From positions 184,512-248,511 of the forward strand of contig JBBHKE010001644.1 in the NCBI GenBank assembly GCA_037447655.1: DNA of 64,000 nt. Reading direction: 5' to 3'. Origin of the DNA: Zygnema cylindricum. Taxonomy: Eukaryota; Streptophyta; Zygnematophyceae; Zygnematales; Zygnemataceae. The notes beneath the pieces are model-generated. The model was not told where the DNA came from. It saw nothing but the letters and a program-made list of their open reading frames with translations, and did not search any database. This document shows, piece after piece, positions 10,536-21,700 of the stretch. The translations under genes and the position numbers were made by a program. Every line of letters starts with the position of its first letter. Within the stretch, counting starts at the first letter, position 1.

Positions 10536-11733
10536 ATTTGAGATTTTCCGGTATACTCTAATAACTCTCAATCTAGTTTAGAGGTCAAGCAGAAATCCAC
10601 TTAAGATCAGAAAATTGCACTAGTTTATTGCCAAAATTGGATCAATGGAAGTAGAGGATTATTGGCAGGAGAGGTTGATTGGGTGGGTGGCGCAAGGTGT
10701 ATATGCCTCTAGGTTGAAATAAAATTGGACTAGTAAATACTTTATTTTATTATCTTTTTTTGGTCTATATGCTGATTGAATTTATGTCTAATTTGAGAAC
10801 ATCGTGCTTAATCGTCCAAAGTCCAGCTTAGGTCTCATTCTATCCCAACTTATGACCAATAATTTATAAAATATACAAAAAATAACATCAAATAAAAATA
10901 AAGACATTATATGCAAAAGGTATGGGGGTGTAAAATAAAATCAAAAAGCTCTTTAAAATAAACCAAAAACTTATGAAAAAAAGCAAGAAGGAGGGAAGAA
11001 ATGGAAGGTGGACGAGGGCATAAAAACCAACAATAGCCTGTAAAAAACATTGAAAAGTTAAGTCGGTATTACAATGTTTTTTATCAAAATAAGGAGTCTA
11101 TGTATTGTTAAACTATCACGATGATTTCCTCGCTGACATATCGACTCGATATACCTAATATTGGAAGGACAAAAATGAAAAAGAAGAAGATTTTATCGTC
11201 AAAATCGCGATAGTTAAAGCATCAAAGTAAAAAAAATGATTGAAATGGAAATAATTTCGCGATCATTACAGGCGACAATTGGAAAACCCAAAATCACGAA
11301 CAAAAACTACAAAAACTAAGCAACACTAAGAGCAAAAACTTTGAAAACAAGAAAAATAAAAAATAAATATGAAAACCAAAAATACAAGAGCACTGAAAAC
11401 CAAGCTCTACCCAAACTCTAAAGGAAAAAATGGGTCGTCGGACAAAAAAGGCGCGCATAGGCTATCGATAAGAGGCTCTCGATAAACAACACGTCAATAA
11501 TGATGGGTTGTGCAGTTATCATATGTCACTAGATATGACCCGCATTTGCCACCAAACACCTTGTCGCTTATAATACCTTTAAGGTTATTTTAGCCATACA
11601 CTCCTCCCGGTTACCGGAGTGTACATGCCTACATGGTACAGCCGGACGCTTTCAGCCAATACGCTTTCGCGTTACGTGTGTCGCCACGCATTTTGAGCTG
11701 TATAGGTTTGTCCCATTAAACTCTCGCGTACTA
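10536..11733. other. Gene-free AT-rich stretch
   Basis: No coding homology, RNA gene or repeat boundary could be supported. Frames are short and the DNA is A-rich between about 10850 and 11400. Confidence 0.4.
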
Positions 11734-11946
11734 CACCGTGTATCGCTATTAGTGTTAATGTTTTTTCCTCCACTTAAAACATATTTTCTCCCTACACACA
11801 TGTCGGATTGTGGATCTGACGGTTGTGATTGAAAGGTAAAATTCTTAACTTCTTATTGGCGGTTCTAAACTGAAAATCGGACAGGTGTATACTGAGAAAA
11901 TATGTTTTAAATGGCAAAAAAGTTATTAATACTATTATTCATGGTG
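11734..11946. mobile_element. MITE, CACCGTGTATCGC family, copy 1
   Basis: 213 bases flanked by TA on both sides (11732-11733 and 11947-11948). The left end reads CACCGTGTATCGCTATTAG; the right end is an imperfect reverse complement, ending TTATTCATGGTG. An inner inverted pair (AAACATATTTTCTC and GAGAAAATATGTTT) extends the fold-back. No coding capacity. The TA target fits Tc1/mariner- or Stowaway-like mobilisation, but no transposase is present to prove it. Confidence 0.7.
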
Positions 11947-12110
11947 TAGATGGTCTAACAGCACGGGGTCCTCATTCCCGCGCTTGGAGGTTTCTTTCAG
12001 ACGGTCCTACATTTTATGGTACATGGTGTATGTACTGTTGAACTTATACGTCTAACCTGTCGCCTCTGGTGGTTAAGTGCCAGGTGGTGACATTAAGCAA
12101 GCATACAAAG

Positions 12111-12657
12111 CATAGTTCAAAAGTAGCCTTTTTTATGGTAAGCCTTTGGTAGGCGCACAAAACGTTGCACAAAACTCGCGTAGAGGAGGCATATTGTATG
12201 TGTGTGCGTCGTGCACACTCTCGTACGAACATTTGAATCTGACGTAAGATAATAGTACAGCGCACGTCGCCGGACGAAATTTTTTAGCGAACTAAAACAC
12301 GCAGACGTTCAAAATTGCAGACGATAATATGACAGATAGTCCTATCGTAAGTTCAGTTATGGGCTTTTCATGTGATCTTCTTAGATCGCTACTTTGATCA
12401 GCGACCGTCTGATCGTCCAAATCTGACGGTTTAAATAAAAAACACCCCAAAACTCACAAAAAAATAATTTTTTGTTCTAATGTTTTTCAAAATTTAGACA
12501 TGACGTTGAATTCTCTATCGATCGATGTGCAACTCAACCCTGTTACCTTCTTTTTTCATTTTGCGGCCAATACAATATGGGTCTTAAGGTCATATTGTAT
12601 GTTTTACGTACAATAGGCATATTGTATGGGCTTACTTTCACCTACTTTTAAACTATG
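12111..12657. mobile_element. Non-autonomous TIR element, CATAGTTCAAAAGTAG family, copy 1
   Basis: 547 bases from CATAGTTCAAAAGTAG to CCTACTTTTAAACTATG, i.e. inverted termini. Interior blocks such as TTTCATGTGATCTTCTTAGA and CAATATGGGTCTTAAGGTCA are shared with a shorter copy at 61950-62254. No transposase. Confidence 0.7.
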
Positions 12658-13053
12658 ATTGAACGTTGTCGGACTGTTGGCCAACAGATCAACTGTTGGC
12701 AACCAACTAAGTTGTGCAACAGGACATTTGAGACAAAGCACAAAAGTTTCAGTTTGGCCGCTTCTCCATCAGGCGCCGACAGCAATCGTACAATTTGTAC
12801 GTTCGTGTTTTGTGTTTTTTGTAGTTGTTTTGTTGTTTGTGTTTCGTCGTGGCGCCGCAAATTCTAGATGTCAGCGGATCGTGGAGGAGGCATCACAACA
12901 CATTCTTCAACAAATATATTTTTTTGGTGGTTTTTGTCAAAATTTGATTCCCGCCTGTCCGAAGGCGCGTGGCAAATGTTCGAAGGCGAGTGGCAACTTT
13001 CCGAAGGCGCGCGGCTCTTACTTGACCTTTCCACGCGTAGGCATTTTACACAT
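12658..13053. other. Gene-free stretch
   Basis: Only short unconvincing frames. A segment near 12760-12800 (CTTCTCCATCAGGC followed by GACAGCAATCGTAC) recurs in diverged form near 10288-10330, so this is probably old repeat DNA. Confidence 0.4.
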
Positions 13054-13100
13054 CCGGTGATTAGCTAGTCTCCTCCCTGAGGAGACTAGCTAATCACTGG
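13054..13100. repeat. 22-bp palindrome with 3-base loop
   Basis: Arms 13054-13075 and 13079-13100 are reverse complements with one mismatch around the loop CCT. The arms contain GTGATTAGCTAGTCTCCTC and its complement. No following U-run or gene makes it a terminator. It could be a cruciform or the tip of an inverted duplication. Confidence 0.85.
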
Positions 13101-13540
13101 ACGAAGTTACCGCTTGCTTCGAAAACACATAAACGGACGGTTGACGTTGTCGTACAAAAATTTGGAGAATCTTGACGAATCTCCAATAATTGTGTTTTAT
13201 ATATATAAAAAAAAGCAGTACATCCATGTACGGAAATGATTTGGATCTGCACGGAAATGCACTTTTTCCAGTAATGAACCCCACTTTTCGCCTGATGGAG
13301 GTTCACTCTTATTCGTCGCTATCTTAGGATGAATATTTAGGACAACTAAAGGTACAATATCTCTGAAGTTCGATCCTAGCGCGATGTAACCATTGAGGCT
13401 ACATCGTCCCTTCAAGCGCCCGCGTCTAGTTGATTGACGACTAAAAGGGTGCCTCGTGATCAAATCCGTTTTGTTGAAATTTATCGCCAATATTCAACAC
13501 AAGGCGCGCAAATGATATCGCTAACGAGCACGTAGATTGA

Positions 13541-15455
13541 GGGTGTGCGCCCATGTAACCGAAACTTTGAATTGTAACTTTGGATTTTAGCGCACATTTT
13601 ACGATGTACTTTCAAAGTATTCGTATGTCAATCATTAGGGTACGCCCCCATGTAATCCGTACTTTGATAAAGTATTTTGGACTGTAGTAAAGATTCTCCG
13701 TACTACTTTGAAGAGCGTCCCTCTGTGCGAAATTGAAATCGGAACTTTGAAATGTGACGGTTGTAGACGTAGGTACAACTTGTGTCGATTGAAGACGCCT
13801 ACTGAACTTCCGACGATTAGTGACACCAACAAAAACAGCGACGGTGGTAGAGGTCTAAATTTTTGTGAAATTGTAGATGTTTAGGGTTTGGTGACATTGT
13901 GACGTCATGCTCACTCGTGACGACGTCGACATCACTGGTTTAATAACTTTCCGCCATGGTTTCCCGATTTCATTTTTTCTACTTTTCTCACTCGACTTGC
14001 CATTAAAAAAAACTTAAAAATTGTAAAAAATAATATTTTTAACATATCTTTCATTTTATACCAATATTGTTGTGTCTCATTCTATAAAGTGCGAGATAAA
14101 AAGCGATAGTGTGAAAGGGAGAGGGGAGAGGCGACGATGGCGCAAAATTTTGCGAAGGACCCCATTAATGAAAATGGAGGCCCGAGACCCCTGCAATTTT
14201 TTTTCCGTACATGTGCGTGACGGCCACGGAGAATAATAGCGAGGACTCTCCTTCGTCATAAATTTTTCCACGCTTGTGGCGCGTGCGTGGTTCGTTTTTC
14301 ACTCGCTGTTTGGGTGGTACTTGAACTAAAATCACCCCTTCGAGGTGATTTTGGATGAAGTGTTTTTTTGGGTTGGATTCTCTTGCCCGAGGGTGGAAAA
14401 TGGGAAAACGCCAAAATACGTTCACATGACGGCAAACACGCCGTACATCCAAAGTATCAATTGGCGTTCACTCTACTTTGGTAAAAATGATTTTCTCGTA
14501 CGGCTAAAGTTTTAGTCAATGTTCCCTGGATTTAGGGCAAAAAGACAAAGAAAAGTATACACTTTAATACATGGGGACGTACTATTACTTGCGCCTTCAT
14601 TTCTTCAAATATGTGATAGTTGTAGATGTCTACAAAATGTGCGACAGCCTACGATAGTACAAAACGAAATGTAGACGACTACGAAACTTCCTAAAATTAG
14701 TGACGTCTACAAAAACGATGACGGTTATAGACGTCGAGTTTTTTGTGACATTGTATATGTTTAGGGTTTGTGACATTTCGAATTCATGCTACCTTGTGAC
14801 GTCATCACCACGTAAAATTTCCGCAATGGCTTCCCGATTTCTTTTTCTTACCTTTTATCATTCGATATGCCATCAAACTGAGACCAAAAATATTAAAAAA
14901 GAAAGGAAAAAAAACATATTTCATTTGATATTATTATTGTTGCTGTTCATTTAGAGATGAGAGAAAGAAGAGTTGTCGAATGAGAAATATGGGGAGAGAC
15001 AATGACGTCGTAAACTTTTGCAAATGACCCATGAATGAAAGTGGAGGTTCGAGACCCCAACGATTTTCTTATGTACATGCTTGTCATTTTTGTACGTACA
15101 TGCGTGTAACGAGTAGGGAAAAAAATAGCGTGTACTCTCCCTCTTTTTAAAAAAATCGAAGACTTTTCACGTGTGCAATATCGAATTTCTATTCGTCGAT
15201 AGGGTGGTATTTTGGTTAGAATCAGATCGCGATTTGATTCCAGTACAAGTGTGAATATGAGCTGGCGTGACGTGGAAGTGGGTCGCGTGATAATAACGCC
15301 AAATTGACGTACAGTCTAAGTTCAAAGATGATGCAAAATGTACTTTTGTTCTTGCCTATTTTTCGTACGGCATAAGATTTTCTCGTTTCAAGTCCCATTT
15401 TTTGTGAAAACGACGGAAAAAAACCTTACTTCAACACATGGGCACACACCTTGAG
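13541..15455. mobile_element. Outer TIR element (GGTGTGCGCCCATG family), interrupted
   Basis: The left end GGGTGTGCGCCCATGTAAC (13541) and the right end ACACATGGGCACACACC (15439-15455) are inverted. TTGA flanks both sides and may be a target duplication. A related element sits inside it at about 13638-14592. The remaining interior (14593-15440) parallels the inner copy: matching words TTAGTGAC, TTTAGGGTTTG, TTCCCGATTTC and GGTTCGAGACCCC/GGCCCGAGACCCC. No transposase frame is visible. Confidence 0.55.
13638..14592. mobile_element. Inner TIR element nested in a relative
   Basis: The left end GGTACGCCCCCATGTAATCC and the right end TACATGGGGACGTAC are inverted and related to the termini of the outer element. 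Its interior (TTTAGGGTTTGGTGACATTG, GCCATGGTTTCCCGATTTC, GGAGGCCCGAGACCCC) resembles outer DNA at 14755-15060. This indicates insertion of one family member into another. Exact ends are approximate. Confidence 0.5.
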
Positions 15456-16865
15456 TCACCTGAGTCACCCGGTTGCCGAACTTTCGGTCACGACCTTCTT
15501 ATCTCGTTTTTCAACTTTTTTTTATTATATTTGTCGTCAAATATCGCATGTAAGTAGTTAAAAAAAAGGATTTTAAAGGACCTTTCCTCTCGTACCAAAA
15601 TCGCCTCGTTTAGTTCACCCTTTGCGCATTAATACGGCCCACCAGGTTTGGTCGTTGTTTATGGTTTCTGCATTTTTTTCCTTCACAACTTGTTTTTAAA
15701 TTAAACTGAGGAGCAGTCAAAGAGAGAGCTTTGTCAAACTTCCCGTTTCTTAAAGATTTAAAAGTTTTGAATAAGACCTTTACTCTAAGTGGTTACCAAG
15801 TTTCGACTTCTAAAATATTTTGGAGGCTCTCAATATCGTCCAAAATTGTCCTTGCTTACATTCGTGTTTGTCGCAAGGGGTTGGTGTGTTAGTGTAATAT
15901 ATATATATATATATATATATATAATAAATGCATGAGTTGTTTGCATTTGCTTCACGTCTTTGTGAGTTTGCCTCACTTGCCACTCTTAGGGATCCCGTCT
16001 TGTATTTACAACAAACATATTGATTCCTAAAGATGGATTTGATTAATTCCCAACTCGCATGGAGGAAATCGTTTAAGTAATGCATTTGCAATAACCAGTT
16101 GCAACTATTGGCGACAAATTTCGATAGGTTTCTTTTGTAATGCAACCTCGTCCCCATTGTACTTGTATCAAAAGCCCCTCGGTTGGATTAGGTCTTCATT
16201 ATTGGGAGGGCCTTAGGTGATGTGGTCCTCGCGGATCTGATTCATATAATTTGTTCTTATTGTGCGCAACTACATGGAGGCCTCGCGGCTCGAGGTGCAA
16301 CGATTTCCAAACGAGCAAGACTACGATGATTGATACCCTATGAAGCAGTTAGTCTGATTTTCTCAAGGAGGTTATAGTTGTTAAAACAAGCTCTTCAATT
16401 ACTTGTTTCGCCATTTTGTGCCAAAATATTTATATCTAAAAGTTTGAGGACTCCTCCATGTAAATTTTTAGCTATTTTTTACCGTCAACGTGTATTATTT
16501 GCCCTTTAGCGAGCTCAAGACGCGACCCTTTTTTTGAGGAAGCGTGGTAATAGATGAGAAGCGTGGCCTTTTAGATTGTTTATCAAGAGATTTATTCTAC
16601 GCGCATGAACGGTGCGGCTGTGGACTAAGTTTTTATAGTTGTGGACAATCATCTAGTGGGGGTTTATTAAGTTTGTGATTGGTGGTCTTTATAAGGTTTT
16701 TAGGAAGACACTTTCTTTAGTTAATGATGATACATACTTCTTGTAAGTAGCGTGGTCTTAGCTATTTAAATTTTGAGACTTGTCCCGTTTTCTCTTGACT
16801 CTTTAAAGTATTGGAAGTTTGTTATATTCAATTTATCGCATTAGCACTAACGCTTTAACTTTGGA
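15456..16865. other. Gene-free stretch with AT microsatellite
   Basis: No gene recognised. A pure (AT)n microsatellite lies at about 15897-15923. The rest has only short frames without homology. Confidence 0.45.
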
Positions 16866-16869
16866 AAAT

Positions 16870-16942
16870 GGCCAAACCGAGGATCAAACCCGGGACCTAG
16901 TGCTAGCCGTATACTAACTCTACCAACTGAACTACCCAACAG
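16870..16942 (-). repeat. tRNA-derived SINE-like or pseudo-tRNA sequence
   Basis: On the minus strand an A box TAGTTCAGTTGGTAGAG (plus-strand 16918-16934) and a B box GGTTTGATCC (16881-16890, one deviation from consensus) have tRNA-like spacing. The T arm can form CCGGG/CTCGG with one G-U pair. The acceptor and anticodon stems do not form cleanly, so this is a tRNA-derived SINE head or tRNA relic rather than a working tRNA. Confidence 0.55.
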
Positions 16943-17193
16943 ATGTGTACGTAAGCGCCTGATACCCAATATACATGCGATTAGCGACGCACGGGCGAAC
17001 CGACTTGTAGGGCGATACGTACGAGTGGATTCCAAAGTGAACAATTCTCCAATTTTAAGTTTTTACATGTTTTTAGTTGGTTTTCATCCTTGAAACTAGA
17101 CGTTTCTTCTAAAGCATTTTTTACAGTAAAGTTTTCTCTAAAATAAAAGAACAGTATTTTTACAATACATTGAAATAAATCCACCCTGGTTAT

Positions 17194-17663
17194 TAGTGTT
17201 GTGTATCGGCAAGGACTTGCCGATAACCGACATGATCTTTTTTTCGGGTTGCCGATAATTTTGATATTCGATATATTGAATATCGATCGGTCAGGGTCCT
17301 CGATATATCGTACAGGGACCAACATAAATGATCGCGATATATTTGGTAAAAGGCGGGTGTCCGTACAGATTCAATACGGAAAATCGTACTAAAAGTTGTA
17401 CGAAGAATCGTACGAAAAATCATACCCCCCCACCCCCCCCCCCCCCCCCCACTCCAGCGCCGAGGGGGGAGGGGGGGGGTGGGGGGGGGGTGTGTGGGGT
17501 GTTTGAAAAAAAATGGGGGAAAAACAAATAATAAGAAATATTTGTATGCAAGAATATCGCGGTGTTTAGCTTTTCGATATATTGAAGCGATATATCGATA
17601 ATCGGGTACCTGAAATTCGATATATATCGAATATCGGCATTAGGTCCTCGATACCCAACACTA
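17194..17663. mobile_element. hAT-like non-autonomous element, copy 1
   Basis: Begins TAGTGTTGTGTATCGGC and ends CTCGATACCCAACACTA, inverted termini matching the element at 62263-63158. The interior holds ATCGATATATCG-type words and a C-run/G-run hairpin. No clean 8-bp target duplication is visible because a MITE abuts the right end. Confidence 0.65.
17405..17491. repeat. C-run facing G-run
   Basis: About 45 bases of near-pure C on the plus strand, then ACTCCAGCGCCGA and about 27 bases of near-pure G. The two halves can pair with each other, and each can form G-quadruplex or i-motif structures. Run lengths may be unreliable. Confidence 0.85.
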
Positions 17664-18162
17664 CACCGCGAATCGTAATTAGAGTAAATAACGCTAATTC
17701 GGTCGCCCTAATTTTCGACTCGATCACATTAAATAGAGTAGATGATTATAAATTTTCATTATACTATTTAAGGTAAGGTTTAATTAGTGTAAAAAAATAT
17801 AATATAGGTTCGTTTTAAATAGTGTGGAGTACGGACGACGTCAGACCGTGCAAAAATGTACTTTTATAAGTAAAAAGGTACAAATAATGATTTAATACAG
17901 GCCTTAATCATGTAACTGCGTTTTAACAAACCGCGTAGTGCAAACGTCATAGTGACGATAAACTGTACGTTTTGTCAGATTCTGTGAGAAATCCTTATTT
18001 ACAGTAGAGATATTAGCGTGCCGAATTAGAGTACTTAAATAAATTAGAGTAAAATTCCTTTTTGAAAAAGTTATATCACACAAAATAGAGTTTATAACTC
18101 TAATTATGTTTTTCTCTTTTTTTACTCTAATTTTTTCTTTACTCTAATTACGATTCGCGGTG
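17664..18162. mobile_element. MITE, long CACCGCGAATCG form
   Basis: 499 bases with TA on both sides. Termini are CACCGCGAATCGTAATTAG and its reverse complement, near perfect over at least 25 bases. An interior block (AGTGTGGAGTACGGACGACG) resembles the element at 31595-32156. It appears inserted at the TA that ends the hAT-like element at 17194-17663. Confidence 0.75.
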
Positions 18163-18759
18163 TAGTTTTCGGACCTCAAATGTCAAAGGTAGTCAATATC
18201 GTTTAGCGTCAACTTTTACCTGTTACGTACGTATCACGTACGTTTAAGTTTTGACGTCAAATCCTTCATCAAGTAAAAAAACGGCGTCCGTGAAAAGTGT
18301 TCGGCTTCCCGAACTCCAGACGATGTTCGCAGACGAAATTTTCACAGAACTGAGAGAGACACGGTTTTGAACCTGACGGTGACGGGCGATGCAGGATGAA
18401 AAAGAAAACGTCACCTTTTACAACTTCGAGTGTAGAACCACATTGGCGCTTTAATCCCCGCACATATTCGTTTTCAAACTTACATTTCTAACTGCACCAA
18501 CGTTCGAACTGTACTGCCTTCATGGCTGCAACATTGCTACCCCACCTGCGTCTCATTCCTTGCCTGTCCTTCAAAGCTTCAAGCTTACACGTCTGTTAAT
18601 TCTTAATAACCTCGTTTTACCATTGTACCTCTTTTGATGACCAAGTTTTCCAGTCATTCTAGGAGCCGGTTTTATCATTCTGTATTTGATCCAATACATA
18701 TGTCAGCTTCTTGACCATGGAGCAGTGAATAACTGCTGCTCTGCCTGCAATTTCGAAGA
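18163..18759. other. Upstream flank of the O-fucosyltransferase gene
   Basis: Should hold the promoter and 5' leader. No TATA box or other element could be called with confidence. No repeat boundary seen. Confidence 0.35.
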
Positions 18760-21700
18760 ATGGCACCATCGGTGTCACATGCTGCAGGCAGTGGCCTCCA
18801 TAGGGCTCGAGCGAAGGCATTACAGCAGTTGTCAACAGATAAGCTCAGCAGTCCATTTGCTAAATCAGCAACCGGAAGGCATAGTGAATTTGGAGTAAAG
18901 AACTTTCGGTACATTGTTTTGTATGGATTATTGGCCCTGGGTGCATTTTTTTTGTACGTTTCATTCGCGGGCTCTCATCCTAAGGTTAGTAATTTGGTTG
19001 TTCCACTGGAGAACCTTTTTCACACTCATCCAACGGGCATGTTAACGACATAGAAATAATATTTGATTATTTTTTATTTGATGAATAAGGTGCACTTCCC
19101 ATCTGAATCGAGGCCTCGCTTTTGCCCCCTTTCTGCATGCCACCACTAGAATTTATTGCAAAACTTGGATCTGCGTTATTCAGATAAGACAGTAGGAACC
19201 GCAACATGATACATATCTGTCTGCTGGAAGGCTTCACCTGTATTTGGTGTTTTATCTTCGCCTTTTCACACTCTGCATACCTTTTTTTTTTAATGTGAAG
19301 TGGCAAATTCCGCTGTTTTTCAATTTACTGGCACACGTAGCTGTTTATTGATAATTTGGTCTGGTATCGTTTTGGGTTTTTTCACAATTGAAACTCAATT
19401 CAAGGTCTGTTGACCAAGAAGTCATGCTTTTACAAGTGTAACATACCCACAGTAGCCAAAAAGCGTTTTAGTTGTTAAATTATTGGAGAGGATGGCAGAT
19501 TTACCAATATCAGAAACTCAGTGATGTACACATAAGCACTTGCATTTAAGTGAAGGGAGAAACTGTAACTTGACTGACCGTATAGGTGACAAATCCATCA
19601 GGTGATAAATACAAAAGAAGGACAAGTTGTTTGAAAAAGTTGGAAGCATGTAGGGACACTTGAATTGGAAGCCCTTGACCTTTTTGTCTACACCTATAAA
19701 TTCCTGAGAAGTGATTGAAGGAACTCTTCTAAGTTAATTTCAGCTGGGCCACAAGGTAGGCCTCATTTCCAAATGGAAAGTGGATCTTTGACTTAGCAAC
19801 TTTTATGACGTAAGAGGATATGGACCGAAGGAGAATGTCTCAGTTTTATACTCGGACTTTCATGTACTTTTGTTGTTTAGTGCTAAAGTCTTCACTCTTA
19901 GTCGTGTCTATTATGCAGCCAGACTCTAATACCTCGAAGAAACTTATGATTAGCTGCTTGGAAATCATCCGACGGCACAGGGAATACAGGGCATAGGACA
20001 ATAGCTTTTTCCCAACTTTCTTTCGTACACATAACATCACTTTTTTCAGTAGGAAGCAGCTTGCAGAATATGTTGCCAACCAACACTGGCAGCCATTTGT
20101 TGGTTAGACCACGTAAAAGAAACGGTGACCTTGACTTGAAAGATGTACTTTGATGTCAGTCTCAAGTAATCTTGGCTATCTGAGAAGTGCAGAATGAATG
20201 GTGGCAAAGACGGGGAATTTTTTTATGATTCTGAGGGCTAAGGGCAGAGACCTTTGACAAAGTACTGTGAGAATTTACAACAAATGCAAATCCGATGATG
20301 TAATGCCTTTAATTGTTGCAGCTTGACCCACCATGATGTCAAAACTTCTTAAATTTGAATTTCTACAAGGAAGCGTCTTGGAATATTGCAGATGTTTCAA
20401 TAGCGTAATTTCATCTTGAGATTGCACTTATGTCTGCTCCGAGGTAGGAGATAAGTGGTACCTTTTATTTATAACATTATTTTGTAAGCATGGGCTTCTC
20501 ACGACAAGCTTATGTAATCCACAAGGAGTGAAAGAAATTTGCTAACCTGGCGACATTCTGACACGCTGACATAATATTCATAAGGAAAAGAGCAGCTCCA
20601 AGCCGTTTGCTATGTTGTTAACCATGCTATTGATGGTTTGTTCCTTGATTTTATACTTGTCTGCAGGTCAAACAAAAACCCGTTGACATTCCAGATGCTA
20701 CTGCCCAGATCCTGCCTGGAAACTTGTCTCTTCCAGTTCATGGAAATAAATCTGACTTGTTTTGCATCAACAAATGGCACTTCAATCGTCTCTGCTCTAC
20801 CAGACCTAAGTGCACTTATAAACTTAGTAAGTAGTCAAGAGTTTCTTTCTTGGGTAGTAATTAAGAGTGACTTTTTGGAATTCAGCTAGTCATATTTTAT
20901 CTTTTTTGATTAATAGTTGATGTGCTCGTTTCCATCCCAGTATCTAGTTGTCCCAGTCTTCATCTTCTTTAAAGATTTTTATTCAATTTTGGCAATTCTT
21001 TATTTTCCTTGTAGAATAAACACCGCCGAGGAGAAGTTTCCTCCGTTGTTGATGACACTCTTTTGTGTGCACCAGTGGTAACATGGGTTGATTGGTTGCA
21101 GGATGATACTGAAGAGGACGAGGGTTTGATAAATGTCCCAGTGAACAAATGTGCAATGAGGCCTGCAAACTGGCCATGTATGTGCATAAAAACTAGATTG
21201 ACAGTACCTGCTTGTAGATAGTGGTTAAACAAGTATGTCTGCGTATAACACAAGGCCCAAATAATCCCACCTGTGAATGTTTTGTGTGATTTTACAATGT
21301 TTTCCGGTTGCACTATGCTTGTGACTCCACTTTCTTCTGCACATGCAAGAGGGTGACTTGTATTGCTGCAAGCATTGTGTTATCCTGGCAATAGCAGTTA
21401 TCGTCAGGTCTTGGTGTTGTATTCTTTCGTTCGTGTTGGCTGGTGCAATAGGAAAAGTTTTATTTTCCAAATTGAAACTTCAATGTTGAGGAGCATTATC
21501 TGAATTCTTGGCGTGTGCATGCAGCACCACCTGAGCGTACAAATGGATATCTCCTGGTTCGCTCAAACGGTGGTTTGAACCAAATGCGAGCAGCGGTAAG
21601 TAGTGCATTCTCCACAAATTCAAATGTCTGAATGGACGGTTTATGACAATCAGCCAAAAACCTGTTTTTAAAGTTTGTAACGGCTTCAATTTTGTTTTTC

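Noticed and set aside
16870-16942. Functional tRNA gene
   Set aside because: A and B boxes are present but acceptor and anticodon stems do not pair.
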